Shown here piece after piece: positions 32,641 to 46,100 of a stretch of 64,000 nt of DNA. This DNA is from Chondrilla cf. caribensis (Eukaryota > Porifera > Demospongiae > Chondrillida > Chondrillidae): positions 3,546,352 through 3,610,351 of the forward strand of contig OZ026550.1 of assembly GCA_964020155.1 (NCBI GenBank), in the 5' to 3' direction. A program made the position numbers and the translations under genes. How positions within the stretch are numbered: position 1 is the first letter of the stretch; each line of letters opens with the position of its first letter. The notes under the pieces are model-generated. The model was not told where the DNA came from. It saw nothing but the letters and a program-made list of their open reading frames with translations, and did not search any database.

Positions 32641-35600
32641 CGAATGCATGCACACACACACGCTAATCACATATTCATAGTGCACACATGTACACATACA
32701 GACATGCAGACACATGCACATGCACACATGCGCATACACATACACACACACTAATTACATATGTACGTACATTGTTGAGCACTTCCCACTGACTGTTATA
32801 TACAGGGTCCAAGATATTACTACAAATGGTGAAGAAGGCCTGAAACAAAAAGACAAAACATGCATACAATATACATACTCGTGGTAACCTTCAAAGGATA
32901 TACATGTATCAATATTATGCATGTGAGTGGATCTGACTAATAAGTCAATTTTGAAATTTTGTGCAATTATGTTTTGATAGCTTCATCCTTGAACTTAATG
33001 ATGTTTTCAAAATGATAACTTATGCCATTTTGCAGATAAGCTGAGTTTCATTTCAAGCATTGAGGTGCTTGTTAGTTGGAATAAAAATTTAATTTTATTA
33101 TGACTTGGTACCCTAGCTCTGTAAAATAATTAATTGTTGGTTAAAGTAATGTAATCAAAATCGTATAAAACAGTATTCATGCATATTGTAGTAATTTATA
33201 GATATTCGGATGTCTTTGGAAAGAAATGAAGTTGTTCAGAATAATGTCATTTAATGAACTTGCCAAAATTTACAATGCAAGATATTAGTCACATGTGCGC
33301 AACTGTCCGTACTTAAGCTTGTGCGCCAGGTAAGTGTAGAAAACAATGATCCAATACTGGATTCATCACACATGTCCATGCACCATGCACAATGCAAATA
33401 ACTTCTACATTACCTTACTGAGTGGTTCTCCCTGTTGCAAGAGGTCAGTTGATTTGGCATACCTAATGTACAGTAGTGGAAGATGACAAATGGACGATAT
33501 TTGGCTTTATTACCACTGCAGATGTGGTCAGCATCAGACAAGCTAGGTATTATTTGCACATATGCATATTTGTTTAGCCTAATAAACTTGTGTCTAAATC
33601 CTATCCACTAGTGGAGAGTATCACTGATGGAAATTGAGGATGAAATATTAATTATCGAAAGAGTATTAAATGCATCATTAGAGAGCATATTGGAGAAATT
33701 ACAGCAATTTGTCAATGCTGTTCATACTCAAGGAAACAAATGGCAATATATTGTGGTATCAAGGTATGAAGCACTAGCACAAACTACATTTTATATTAAC
33801 ACCTCCATACATTAAGGGGGAAGAAACGTGTATACTTAAGTCTGTATATGCAGCTTAACTGGACTGGGTAATGAGCTAACCTTGACGCTATGTTTAGGAA
33901 CACATTAGTTGTATTCAAATCCCTTGGAAATAGTGGAACTGCTCGTTGGTCCATACTAGTATTCTCTCGTAGATAATTTGTGTTGGTGAGAATAAGGTTG
34001 AAGTCCATAGAGTTGATTGTAGCTGGAGCAACTCTGCTGCCATTGAAGTTGTCAACATTGTTTATCAGTACATTGTTCTATAATACAAGGAACAATATAC
34101 AAGACTGTAAGCATATGACTGCCCATGTATAAATTTGGATTACTAGCTACCAATAAGCTTTGGCACATAAAATGTGTACAAATCTACATGGACATCTAAT
34201 CATGCAGCTAGAAAATGAAAAAAAAAAACTCACATTTTCTTCAACTACTACAAATTGTGAACAATTCCTTACATCAGGATCATGCCATTCTCCGCTAGTT
34301 ACATTACACCAACGTGTGGCAAAACCTATGAAATTTCAGAGCCAAAATGCAGAGACACATGAATATCACAATAACTAGCATATTCAATAGGGATTGCAAA
34401 ATTAAATTATGCATAATCTATTATAGAATATGCACTGTACAAATGCACTTCATTGACATACCTGTAGCTCCCTCTCCAGGACATGGCTGAACGTCATATC
34501 TAGCACCCAGTGTATCAGACCAATGTATCTTCCATATGCTGTCTACTTCTTCATCACATGAAACTATTATAAATGAAGATATTCACATAGACAACAAATG
34601 TTCATGCATCATCAATAGTGACAATGTACATATAATCCCTATTTATTACCAATAATTGGGATGATAATAAAAATTATGCTTTGGAACCTCGTGGCTGTAT
34701 TCACTCAAATAGGTCAGAAAAAGGTTCTAGGGCTCTAAGGTGAATTTAGTGTCATGAAGTATTCCGGAAGGTAATTGCTGAGAAATGTGTACAATACGTC
34801 TATTTAAGTATCAATTGCCAATTGTAAAATTAATAAAATCCCACCAATAAATATTATGATGATAGAATACTTACAGCTGTATGCTGTAATGGTCACAAAC
34901 TCGCTGAATTCTCCAGGTCCTACTTGAGAATCAGCTCTTACTTGAACTTCATAACTAGTACCAGCGGAAAGGTTTTCCAGGGTGTAGGATCTTTGTGAGG
35001 GTTGTACTATCCTCTGCATGCGACCAGAGGAGGGCCTGGGGAGTTTTCCATAGTTTATGAAGTATCTGGTGATGGTAATGTCACTTTCAGGTGCAGTCCA
35101 GTTCACTCTAATGGCTGGTTTTCCACTTACTACCACATTGGCAAGAATTGGGCGACTCGTTCTTGAAGGACCTTTGAATAACAAGATAAAAAGCATTACC
35201 ATTGTCCAGGTTGAATCTAATAAAGCCTAGTTACACTGGACAGACAGAGGTTTTTTTGAAAAGGCACTGATCCATATAGAAGATGGAAATAACACCGTAA
35301 TCCATATGAATTCTTGCCATAAGGCCAATCTCATTTTTCTTAAAATCCAGGTAGCTAGCAATTGGGGGACACCCAAACAATGGAATAAGATGCTGACTGC
35401 TAGCACGATGGAAATTTAAATATTGTCCATTCCTACATGTCAAAGATATGCTAAAAGCTGTCATACAGCTAGGTCTTTTGAATAATATCTTTTGGAAGGA
35501 AATGCATATTTGTAGAACCATTTTCTGCAGTATTGATCACGTCATACTTATTTCTGTATTATTAGTTTGTATTTGATTATCGATACCTTTTCAAGGCTTT

Positions 35601-37870
35601 GGGAGTTCAGAAACTCCTCTTACATAATCAAGGTAGGCCATCACTGACTTACAGTGCAAAATTGAGAGCTTTTTCACCAAATGCAACTTCCAGAAATGTA
35701 AACAATACCCTCATCACCCGATCACCCCTTATATATCACATTGCAATGTTTACATAACTTGAAACAAAGTTATTGATAGCATGCTGCATGTGTACACGTT
35801 CTATCAGTGAATGTCTTCAGATTATATAGATTGATTAGGACATCAGTCATGATCATAGAATGCAAACCTATATAGTTAGGTGGGTGACAACATACGCACT
35901 AATGGAATGGATATTGCAGAATAATTACACTTCTGATCAAATTCACATCGTCTATATAGTGAGCAGTGCAGGGTGATATAATTAAAATGTATCCCATGTA
36001 TTTTATAAAGAATATTTATTATTATGATGAATAATTGGTAAACTCATTTACGTAGGAATACAGTGGAACCTCTCTATTAAGGCCACTTTGGGACCTTAAT
36101 TTTAGTCCTAAATACAGAGGTTTCCTCAATTCAGAGGTCATTTTATACACTTCAGTACTACACTGGGACACAGAATGGTATCCTTATTACAGAGGTTTCC
36201 ACATTTCAGAGGTTTGTAATAGAGAGGTTCCCTGTAAACCATGTGTACTTGTCACCTTGCAGTAAGACCCATAAAAATACAGTCTAAGGATTCAATATTG
36301 AGTAATTTAAAATGCTCCATGCTATATGTTGGTAAAATTTTCATACATCAGAAGTAAGTATAGGTTACTACACGTCCACGAGGGAGGAAACACATTTACT
36401 GCTTTACCTCCCAAGGAGGGCATGTAGTAACCTATTTATTACAATGTAGCAGAATGAACAGCCTGCCTGCACATGCACACAGGGAAAGTATCAAATTAAC
36501 TGCTCAGGCAGTGCCTTTGATGCATAACATCATCGGGCCCTCGTGATCGTATCTGTGCAGTAAATGCGGTACCTCCCTTGTATGCATGTAGTAACCTATT
36601 AACTTATTGCCTGATGACATAGGCATGTAAGCTATACATACTATATGCAGCTATATTGGACTGCTTACCTACGTATGTTCTCTCTTCTTGTCTATCACTG
36701 TATGCTCCTTGTATGCCTGCTGATTCTGCAGCTACCCAGATGTAATAGGTAGTTCCTCTAAGAAGTGGCCACAGTATGGTAGAAGTGCCAGTGATTCCAC
36801 TGGTACTACAGTCAGCATCAAATGGTGGATCAGACTGGGTTCCATTACTTCTACTGTAACATATATACAGTGTAGGTGATGCCACTTCCACTGACTGCAT
36901 TCCATGACACTCGGATACCACCAGATGAATGTTATACATATTTACTAATAACTACACCTTGGACTTTGGAAATTGGCATTACAGTAGGTGTTGGAGTCGA
37001 TATCAGAGTAGACATTGTTGAGGTAGCTGAACAGAGTTGCCCAATAGAAAAATATTCATGTGTCATTATATTGAGAAGATAATGTTTTTAAGAGATAAAG
37101 ATATTCTAACTTAAATGGAACATGGGCTAAAATTACTACACACAGTTATTCTAGCACAGGCCCACTATATTGCACGAACAGGTCTGGAATGGAGGCAGAA
37201 AGGGGGCTACAATATCACCATGAGTAAAAAATGTTGGTATAGAAACTGTCATTTATTAAACCATATGCTCAATGACATTTACTGAAAGTTAAAAGCTTGT
37301 ACTAGATAAGGATTCAAGCTACTAAAGAAGTTCAAGATATGGTCAAAAGATGAATTAAAATGACATTATTTTAATTAATGTTCACATACCTGTATTGATC
37401 TCTGTAAAAACTTGCATTAAAGCCACTCTAGGATTTCCCAAGATGTACTTATTGACTTGAAGGGCATTAAAACTGTTTATCGCTTGGGATGGACGTCCCT
37501 CATGATCATGTACAATGCCCGCATTAGCTGATAAATAAGTGCTGTCCTTGTTCATGGAGAAAACTCTAATAGCATTCAAATCATACAAAGTCAGAAGAAA
37601 TGTGATTGTGCTCTCAGAAAAAGAATTCAATAGCAATGTTCCACCAGTAAGAGTCTGATCTGGCCCAGAACCATTTGCATTTGACTGGATTGTAAGTCCA
37701 GTGTAGAAGTCGTTAATTGGTGTCATCACGGGGTAATTGAATACCAGACTAATTTCGGCATTTTCCAAGTTCAGATTGAACTCTGTGATGAAGAATTCCT
37801 GACAGCTTGCAGGAGCCACAAGTAAGGCTGCTGTGATCATACAAACTACGCTACAGCAACTGACAATCAT
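25463..37870 (-). CDS. adhesion GPCR A: signal peptide, one Ig-like unit, two FN3, HRM, GAIN/GPS, 7TM; 22 exons
   Basis: Exons, minus strand, approximate: 37390-37870 (signal peptide ending APASCQ, one Ig-like unit), 36668-37033 (FN3, damaged), 34870-35177 (FN3), 34465-34567 and 34235-34326 (HRM), 33887-34077, 33413-33461, 32772-32840, 32335-32488, 31917-32099, 31528-31597, 30952-31070, 30340-30408 (GAIN), 30115-30258 (GPS, HLTS), 29055-29153 (TM1), 28752-28876 (TM2), 28425-28582 (TM3), 27868-27960 (TM4), 27640-27713 (TM5), 26779-26890, 26478-26625 (TM6-7), 25463-25616 (TM7 end and tail). It is a surface receptor expected to self-cleave at the GPS and signal through a tethered agonist (TSFVILVDYTG). 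The ectodomain exons are phase 1-1. Its paralog is the gene at 42639-60220. The ligand is unknown. If the damaged FN3 exon is always included, the gene is broken; skipping it restores the frame. Confidence 0.85.
26641..26730. repeat. intronic (TG)n, receptor A
   Basis: TG/CG-TG run immediately upstream (minus sense) of the TM6-7 exon. A shorter TG-rich stretch occupies the same position in receptor B (45738-45770). Confidence 0.95.
28893..28968. repeat. intronic (TG)n, receptor A
   Basis: About 75 bp of TG just upstream of the TM2 exon; the same place in receptor B holds the run at 50506-50590. Confidence 0.95.
32588..32635. repeat. intronic (CA)n, receptor A
   Basis: CA run between two GAIN-region exons; receptor B has a short CA-rich stretch at the same place (54250-54303). 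Confidence 0.95.
34870..35177 (-). CDS. intact FN3 exon of receptor A
   Basis: One fibronectin type III domain: RPILANVVVSGKPAIRVNW (strands A-B), ITRYFINY, YTLENLSAGTSYEVQVRA, GPGEFSEFVT. The acceptor at CAAAG/GTCC and the donor before GTAAGT leave it phase 1-1. Gene B has no counterpart between 56870 and 57960. Confidence 0.85.
36061..36234. mobile_element. pogo/Tigger-like MITE
   Basis: 174 bp with terminal inverted repeats CAGTGGAACCTCTCTATTA (left) and CAGGGAACCTCTCTATTA (right, reverse complement), flanked by TA on both sides. TIRs beginning CAG-x-GGAACCTC with TA target duplications are typical of Tc1/mariner pogo relatives. Intronic in receptor A; no coding capacity. Confidence 0.8.
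36360..36599. mobile_element. ~240-bp inverted-repeat element
   Basis: The left arm ATAGGTTACTACACG ... GAGGGAGGAAACACATTTAC is mirrored by the right arm GTAAATGCGGTACCTCCCTT ... CATGTAGTAACCTAT. A further partial arm (GGCATGTAGTAACC) lies at 36419-36432. It is a non-autonomous element in the intron next to the damaged FN3 exon. Confidence 0.65.
36668..37033 (-). pseudogene. damaged FN3 exon of receptor A
   Basis: Read from an acceptor near 37033 the frame gives a Ser/Thr/Pro linker (TSTMSTLISTPTPT), then meets an in-frame TAA, then GGIRVSWNAVSGSGITYTV, after which a TATA-type 4-bp excess in GTATATATGTTAC shifts the frame. The second half of the FN3 fold (SRSNGTQSDPP ... TTYYIWVAAES ... ERTYV) is intact in the other frame to a GTAAGC donor. 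Both exon ends are phase 1, so the exon can be skipped without breaking the protein. Confidence 0.7.
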
Positions 37871-38319
37871 TGAGATATCTTGCCTCAAAGTTACAATAGT
37901 AGAGATGTATACCCTGTTAAAGGGAAGAAAGGGGAAGAAAGAGAGATAAAGCAATAGTCTCTATTATTAGTAATTAATATTCGTGCTAGCTTATAGCATG
38001 TCCAGAATACTCTCTATCCACTGGCAGTCTGGGGAGTATATGATGCAACTAATTATTTTTATGTACCAGTAGTATATTATGTATTAAGTTTGCCAAAATT
38101 AATACCCTTTACGACAGTCTGAAGTATGATGCAGTATTACATTGCACTGATCATAGTGTTTGCACTAGGAGGTGATTGGGTTACAATAACTTCGGAATGT
38201 TATGGGGTGCATGTGGATAATATTCTCTATCCTACACGCAGATGCAAACTGTAATATTATAGCAGTTGAACTGAGATTTGGCGGTATTTCCGATTTACGG
38301 TCTTAAAGGATATGGATAT
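37871..38319. other. upstream region of receptor A
   Basis: The likely promoter side of receptor A. I see no convincing motif or gene here. Confidence 0.4.
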
Positions 38320-39271
38320 AGGGTAGGTATGCCATATCCCGGACAATGCCATTAGTGGGACACTTTCTAGAATGTTTGGTAAAAAACGAACAGTCCAAGT
38401 TTTCAAAGCTATAACATACTTGATGGAAACTTGAACTATCTTAATTCAAATGAATACAGTCGTCCTGCGAAGAATGCTGGTATTCTTTACACTAATCGAG
38501 GAGATGACGCAATGGTCATATTTTATTGCGCATTACACTGCAGAAAGAGGTGAAGCTAAGAAATGTATGCATATTTCTTTGACCTGCCGAATAGGTACAG
38601 AGTGACCAATTCATTTGCGGAAAATGCTAATTTCAACATCAAATCACCAGCGTAAGTTATAAAGTGCTTAAAAGCCTACACCAGCAAAAGGAGCCTAGCT
38701 ACAGGGGAATATCCAAAGTACTTTTTCATACCAATTGTCGGACAGTAATAACGAAAATAGGAATTGTATAGCTTTGTTGAATGTGCACATTATGGCACCT
38801 ACAAACACTAAAATTCGATCCAAACAAGGCCATAACGATGGTGGTAGATGGAAAATGTTCCTTGGGCAAGCAGCAGCAGCCTTCGGAATCACTCGACGTG
38901 ACAGCACCATCTTTCGTATGTTAACCTTCATGACGCTAACCAAGAGGATCTTCAAGGCGTTGTCTGGGTATGTCATGACTGTTTAATTCTGTTTGGCACA
39001 TTTCCCCCTTTAAGTTCTGATTTTCAGCTTCTAAAATACTTTCGAGACCGCTGTCCGACTTCAGGAAAACATGTCCGGGAATAGGGAAAATGAAGCCGCG
39101 TTATAGCTAGAATGACTCGGTGGGTGAAAAAGAGAATATTTCTGCGAAGAATATGTTGGAATGAAGGAATAGAAGATCTATCCGAACGCGTCTTCAGTCA
39201 GTTTCAATACGCTCTATCCGAGGCTATCTACTTAGAACGATAAGGTGTCCGGGATATGGCTCCGCTACCCT
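38320..39271. mobile_element. ~950-bp element with 26-bp terminal inverted repeats
   Basis: The left end AGGGTAGGTATGCCATATCC then CGGACA mirrors the right end, whose reverse complement reads AGGGTAGCGGAGCCATATCC then CGGACA (4 mismatches). GTCCGGGA and GTCCGACTT motifs recur near the right end. A plus-strand 83-codon frame (38735-38986, GQAAAAFGITRRDS core) is not recognised. No target duplication could be fixed. Probably a non-autonomous DNA transposon upstream of receptor A. Confidence 0.65.
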
Positions 39272-40200
39272 AGATACGTAGGTCTACAGCTTTCCAGAAA
39301 ACTGTGGCCAGTTATACGGTATATAAAGCCATTACTTATCTATGGCAGCATCGACATCATAATACTATTATACTGGCAAATATTCCATAGTCTTTAACTG
39401 TGTAAGACTACCGGATCCACTTACCTCGATCGAGATAACCTGTCGAATGATCACTGATAAAAAGGATGGACTTTGGAATGATAGCTGGTCTATACGAAGC
39501 GCAGAGTCGATTGGACAAGAACGATACGAGTCTCGTACACTGACTGTAGCACTTGACTCTTTTGAGGCAACAATGGCAACAATCATTATGCGAAAAGTAA
39601 ATTGCGATTCAAAAATAGGTTACGATATTAGAAATTTGGTATACCCGTCCGTAGAAAAAATGAGCGTCAACCGTACGTTGGAAAAGTAGGCATCCGTCGA
39701 GGGAACCATACTATTATCATGATAAAACCACAATGTTTTTGATAACACCCCCCCTCCCCCCCACCACCACCACCTGATAATGCCTGTGGGGAATTGAAGC
39801 CATAATAATGCCTGCAGCAGGTGGGATGGAGAACAGGCAACAACCTATTACAACAGACTGGTATCAATGTTGGGTGGATATCACTCTGTGGTTAAGGAGT
39901 AGACAAATTTATAAAGTTTCCACTCATTCCATGTTGTAATGAATATTGATAACATAACATCAGTCTTGGGAGTATCCATACATACTGTGATCCATCTTCG
40001 TGTCTAGTTCCTGCAAGCTAGCTATTAAATTTTGTTTGATGCTTCATGATCACAGATGGAAACCTAATAGAATTACTCTACCTAAGCACCGCCTTGGTCT
40101 CCTAATCAATTAAGGTTGCCAACCTCCTAATTGGGCGCTAAATACTATCTGATTGGATACCAATGTCCAGTGTAAACATGACACAATGGTGGAAAGTCAC
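39272..40200. other. intergenic sequence
   Basis: No gene supported. It contains a C-rich/ACC tract at 39749-39773. Confidence 0.5.
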
Positions 40201-40355
40201 ACATATAATACTTGCATGCATATGAAACACTTGTACACATGTGTACACATATGCACACACATGTACGTGCACACATGCACACACACACACACACACATGT
40301 ACGTATGCATGCACGCACACACACACACGCATGCGCGCACACACACACACGCATG

Positions 40356-40404
<49 letters not shown>

Positions 40405-40503
40405 ATATACACACGTACATACACACACACACACACACACACACATGTACGTATGCATGCACGCACACACACACACGCATGCGTGCACACACACACACGC
40501 ATG

Positions 40504-40552
<49 letters not shown>

Positions 40553-40651
40553 ATATACACACGTACATACACACACACACACACACACACACATGTACGT
40601 ATGCATGCACGCACACACACACACGCATGCGTGCACACACACACACGCATG

Positions 40652-40693
<42 letters not shown>

Positions 40694-40704
40694 TATACAC
40701 ACGT

Positions 40705-40779
<75 letters not shown>

Positions 40780-40790
40780 TATACACACGT

Positions 40791-40862
<72 letters not shown>

Positions 40863-41155
40863 GCACACACACACACACACATACACGCACACACACACAC
40901 ACACACACATACACATGTAAATACACACATACGTACATGTACACAACACGCGCGCGTGCACACACACGCACACACACACAAATGCACACATGTATACACA
41001 TGTACGTACACGAGCACGTATAAGCACACGTACACACACACACGTACATACACGTGTAAATACACACATATATACGTACATGTACACACACACGCACACG
41101 CACACACACACACAAATGAACACATGTATACACATGTACGTACACGAGCACGTAT

Positions 41156-41202
<47 letters not shown>

Positions 41203-41310
41203 ACATACACGTGTAAATACACACGTACGTACATGTACACACACACGCGCGTGCACACACACACACACACAAATGCACACATGTATACACGTACGTACAC
41301 GAACACTTAT

Positions 41311-41391
<81 letters not shown>

Positions 41392-41441
41392 ACATACACA
41401 TGTAAATACACACGTACGTACATGTACACACACACGCGTGT

Positions 41442-41493
<52 letters not shown>

Positions 41494-42017
41494 ATGTACA
41501 TACACACGTACGTACATGTACACACACACACACACGTGCACACACACACACGCACACACACACAAATGCACACATGAATACACATGTACGTACACGAGCA
41601 CGTATAAAAACACACATACACACACACACATACATACACATGTACATACACACGTACGTACATGTACACACACACACGTGCGTGCACACACACACACACA
41701 CGCACACACACACACAAATGCACACATGAATACACATGTACGTACACGAGCACGTATAAAAACACACATACACACACACACATACATACACATGTACATA
41801 CACACGTACGTACATGTACACACACACACACGCACACACACACAAATGCACACATGAATACACATGTACGTACACGAGCACGTATAAAAACACACATACA
41901 CACACACACACATACATACACATGTACATACACACGTACGTACATGTACACACACACACACATACATACACATGTACATACACACGTACGTACATGTACA
42001 CACACACACACACTCAT

Positions 42018-42105
<88 letters not shown>

Positions 42106-42130
42106 ACACACAAACACACACGCACACAGC
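40201..42130. repeat. ~1.9-kb (CA)n-based compound satellite
   Basis: Almost entirely alternating purine-pyrimidine. Within it are longer units. One block has GTATATACACACGTACATAC plus ATGTACGTATGCATGCACGC (about 40290-40800). Another, ~130-150 bp long, carries AAATGCACACATG, ATACACATGTACGTACACGA then GCACGTATAAA, and CGTACGTACATGTACAC. It repeats at about 40970, 41105, 41265, 41570, 41715 and 41845. Long Cys-Val or Thr-His frames here are artefacts. Confidence 0.97.
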
Positions 42131-42167
42131 TGCAGTTATTTATTGTTGATCACTACATATTATTATA

Positions 42168-42169
<2 letters not shown>

Positions 42170-42205
<36 letters not shown>
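42170..42205. repeat. (TA)n run
   Basis: A short AT dinucleotide tract following the CA satellite. Confidence 0.9.
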
Positions 42206-42638
42206 GTACTATTTCATTTGATCTTGAGTACACAGCTATTACATTACTTTGGTGCTATAATATAGTTGATTAGCTCATACATTAGCATAATCATTATTGT
42301 TATGGTGCATGCTTTTTATCTGGTTTTCTTAACAAAAGCATATCTAGATCTATAGCAGTGCTATAGAGATCAGTGCTCTGCATATCATTTGAAACTGCTT
42401 ATTATATATAAGCTAAATTATATAGATACTGTATTACCATTTCCTTATTAAATTCCAAACTTTGACATACTTAATAATTGACTAAAACTAGAAAAGATTC
42501 TACAGCTAGCAAGGGGTATATTTAGTGCAGTTATGTATGTTTAATCACAAACCATACTTTACTATGGTTAATCTAAGTTATTTCTAAGTGTATGCAGACT
42601 GTGATTGTCTGCAAAGAGCATTACTCTAAACTGCATCA

Positions 42639-43065
42639 TCATGCTATGAAACTATCTCGCATGTAGAGATCACTACATTCTTCTTCTACATCTCTTGTGT
42701 TCTTATCAAGTATAGGCAATTTCCATTCATCAGCAACATAGATGGATGAATCCATTTGGTCACCTACCAAACAATATACAGTAGTTCTATTTCATTATTT
42801 TCCAATTCCTTATATATAGCTGGATGCATATTAGGTGTGAATACATGTTTAAATTTGTGCGTGTGTTTGTGTAAATAAGTATAAGCATGCTCATGTATTT
42901 GTGTTTGCAATCACATGTGTGTGTGTGTGTTTTAATGTGTGTGTGTTTCTATGGTTATGTGTGACTATGCATACTTGCAGGTGTGTGTGTGTGTGTGTGT
43001 GTGTGTTTTAATGTGTGTGTGTTTCCATGGTTATGTGTGACTATATAATATGCATATATACTTGC

Positions 43066-43161
<96 letters not shown>

Positions 43162-46100
43162 CTGCTCGCATATGCATATGCACACACAGTGACACAACTA
43201 TATTCACCTTTGACTGTCTCTCTCTTCACAGATTTCTCAAGAGTTGCTTTTGACAAAGCTGCATCAAAACTTGGCTTCTGAGTAGCATTATGAGGAAATT
43301 CAAGTGAAACAAGCACTGAATTATTTTAGTCAAAAAATAGACTAATGAACATAATACACATCACATTATGCTTGCACACTAATGAACAGAGAAATGGTTA
43401 TATAAATTAATGAACTTCATGTGAATCTGGTGAACAAGGTGAGATATATTCTACCCCACAAAAAGTGAAAGACTTCAATGCTTTTATAATCAGTCTGTTT
43501 GTCTAGTGCTTTTATCAATGACATGCCCTTCAGCATAGCAGTATCAATAGTTAGTGCACACACATATTTCGCCCATTTATACATTATAGCAGCTGTTTGA
43601 TTTATATGCAAATTCAAAAATATTGTGGTAGCAGGTACTAGCCTAATTCTAATAATATTATAGCAATAGCACTGCACAAAGAGGAAAACACCAGTTACAC
43701 TAATGGCAGATTCAAGAAAAACAATGATAGATATATTATAAATACGGAAAATGCATTGTAGTGGGTAAAAGAACATAATTAACTTAGCAATTGACAAGCA
43801 CAAGGAGGAAAACACCAGATTCAATTCATGTCAGATTGTGACTAACAAATTAAGACAAACCGCAAATATAATTATCATCCACCTAAAATGGTAGCTACTG
43901 TGTTCCCCTCCAATATTAATTTTGGTAAATAATTGTAAGGTGATCTTTTTACCTATTCCATTTATTCTACCTATTAGCTATTGATTGTAACCTTCATTCC
44001 ACCTATCATGAGTGGATTTCAATATACAATGGTTACTGTGCAGTTCTGAGAAAACATCAGCAGGCTGTGAGTTTATTGGAGCACCATTGTAAGAAGAGAT
44101 ACGTACATTTTGCTACAGTGTATACAATTCCTGTATACAATTCCTGTAGCAATGGTGGAAAGGTTTGTCTAGCTTTTGATCGCCAATTAATAAAAGACTG
44201 TCAATTCTACTCTAGTCTAGTTTCTCTCATCATACTAGTTTGAACAGCTAGTGTAAATTTCTTCCACCTGATTACTGATAAAGCAACTGTCTAAATACCA
44301 TCTACCAATAAGAGTGATTTGAGGGTGTCCTGCCAATGTTTCCAATTAATTATTACTATATTGACATACATCTGCCACTCACTGCAGTACTCTTAGTAGC
44401 TGTTGTCCTTTTACTTTTGATGGAATCAAATCTCTTTCGTGCAAAGTTCTTCATCCTGCTCCAGTTTCTCTCATGTCTCAATACGTGAAACACGAACACA
44501 GCACAGCCCTACAATAATATTATATCATAATGTTCAAAGGTATTGCAGGATGTAGTTTTCACTATTTCCGTGAACATTTATTTGTGAAATCTAATGTGGT
44601 TTAATATACAATGTATGGTGTTTTTATCGGAATACATGATGAAGAGCTAATGTTTCTTGCTCATAAGAAAATTATAATTAACAACAACAGTAATCAAAGC
44701 TCGCAAGTTGTCAAAGAATAACAAGCATTTTATCCCAATGACATCATACTTCAAAGGGTATAAATGTCCCTAAGTGCCCCTTCATAATAACAAATTACAT
44801 GTTACCGTACCTTATCTACTTCTATAATATTATATTCTAGCTATTGTTGGTATAATATCTGGTTAATATTCGGAAGAATTGGAGACATTTACAGCACATT
44901 TGGTGTTCTTTCTGTGTTGTTGGGAATACATGGTGGGGAGCCCTATAATCCCGGACACTTTGGATTTTAGCAATTAAATTTCTCTTCGCGAACCATTTTT
45001 CAGATCAAGTTCAGTATCAAACTGATTCTCAATCTACCGAGCAGAAGTTTCAGATAGATTATAGTACTTGATGTCTGAAATTTGGGCACCTTACAATATA
45101 TCCATTGGCGTATTCAGCTTCTGCTATACAGATACTCTAGCAACTAAACCAAACTAAAGGTGTTAGAGTATCTATGGTTGTAGTAAAAATTTGAATACGT
45201 TGACCATACAGATTCCAGATACAAACAGAACTTATTTCAGGCCTCTTTATTCTGAAATCGAAGCACATTGCTCATGATTAACTATCTCCCAAGCCACTGT
45301 TTGAGCTGCTCAAAATGAAACTAAAGATCATGTGAAAGATTTCGAGAAGCAACATGAGAAGATGGGAGGGCCTTACCAAGGTGGAAGACCAGGAACTCCA
45401 AGTCTAAATCATAAGTAACCATTAATTTTGTATGCAAGATATTCATGGATATTATATTAGCCAAACAACCCATGCAAACTTTCAACACTTTTTTTTACAT
45501 AAAAGGCACCCCATGTAAGAGTGGATCAGATGAGAGCCAAAATCAATATTACTGTATACAACTAATGCTATAACTCACTTGCAAAGTGTTGCAAATCACA
45601 AACAACCATGAAAAAATAATACGAAGTGCTTCACTGAAGTTATTAGCAGCTAAGAGTCCAAATAGCCAAGTTGCTCCCATCAAAGGTAGGAGAGCAATGA
45701 AGGAGTACAGTGAGTATCTGGAGTAAGAAATAGGGGTCAGTGTGTGCGTCGGTGTGTGTGTGTATGTGTGTTTGCATGTAGTGTACATACATGTATAAGT
45801 CTGTGTGATGTGTCATGTACATATGCCGTGTGTGCTTTGTGTGTGTGTATGATTGTCTGCATGTTTAGTGTGACATGTAATCATACCGCAAAAGAAGCCT
45901 ATTTCTCTTCTTGGGGTACGTTTGCTTGAGTCGATTATGCTTTGTCTTCATAATTGTGTACATTATTTTCACAAAAATAATTATGTTTACCTGGGAATGA
46001 TTAATACGATGCATGGTTATTAGATTACAGTTGTATGCTTACAATGGTAATTACAATACGGAAAACATCTATTGTATGTTGGCACAAATCCTAAATACAT

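Noticed and set aside
40138..42168. Very long Cys/Val- and Thr/His-rich open frames (up to 653 codons) on both strands
   Set aside because: They are translations of CA/TG satellite DNA; composition and openness in several frames are explained by the repeat.
43417..43824. 135-codon minus-strand frame in a receptor B intron
   Set aside because: Intronic, low-complexity hydrophobic composition, no splice or domain support.
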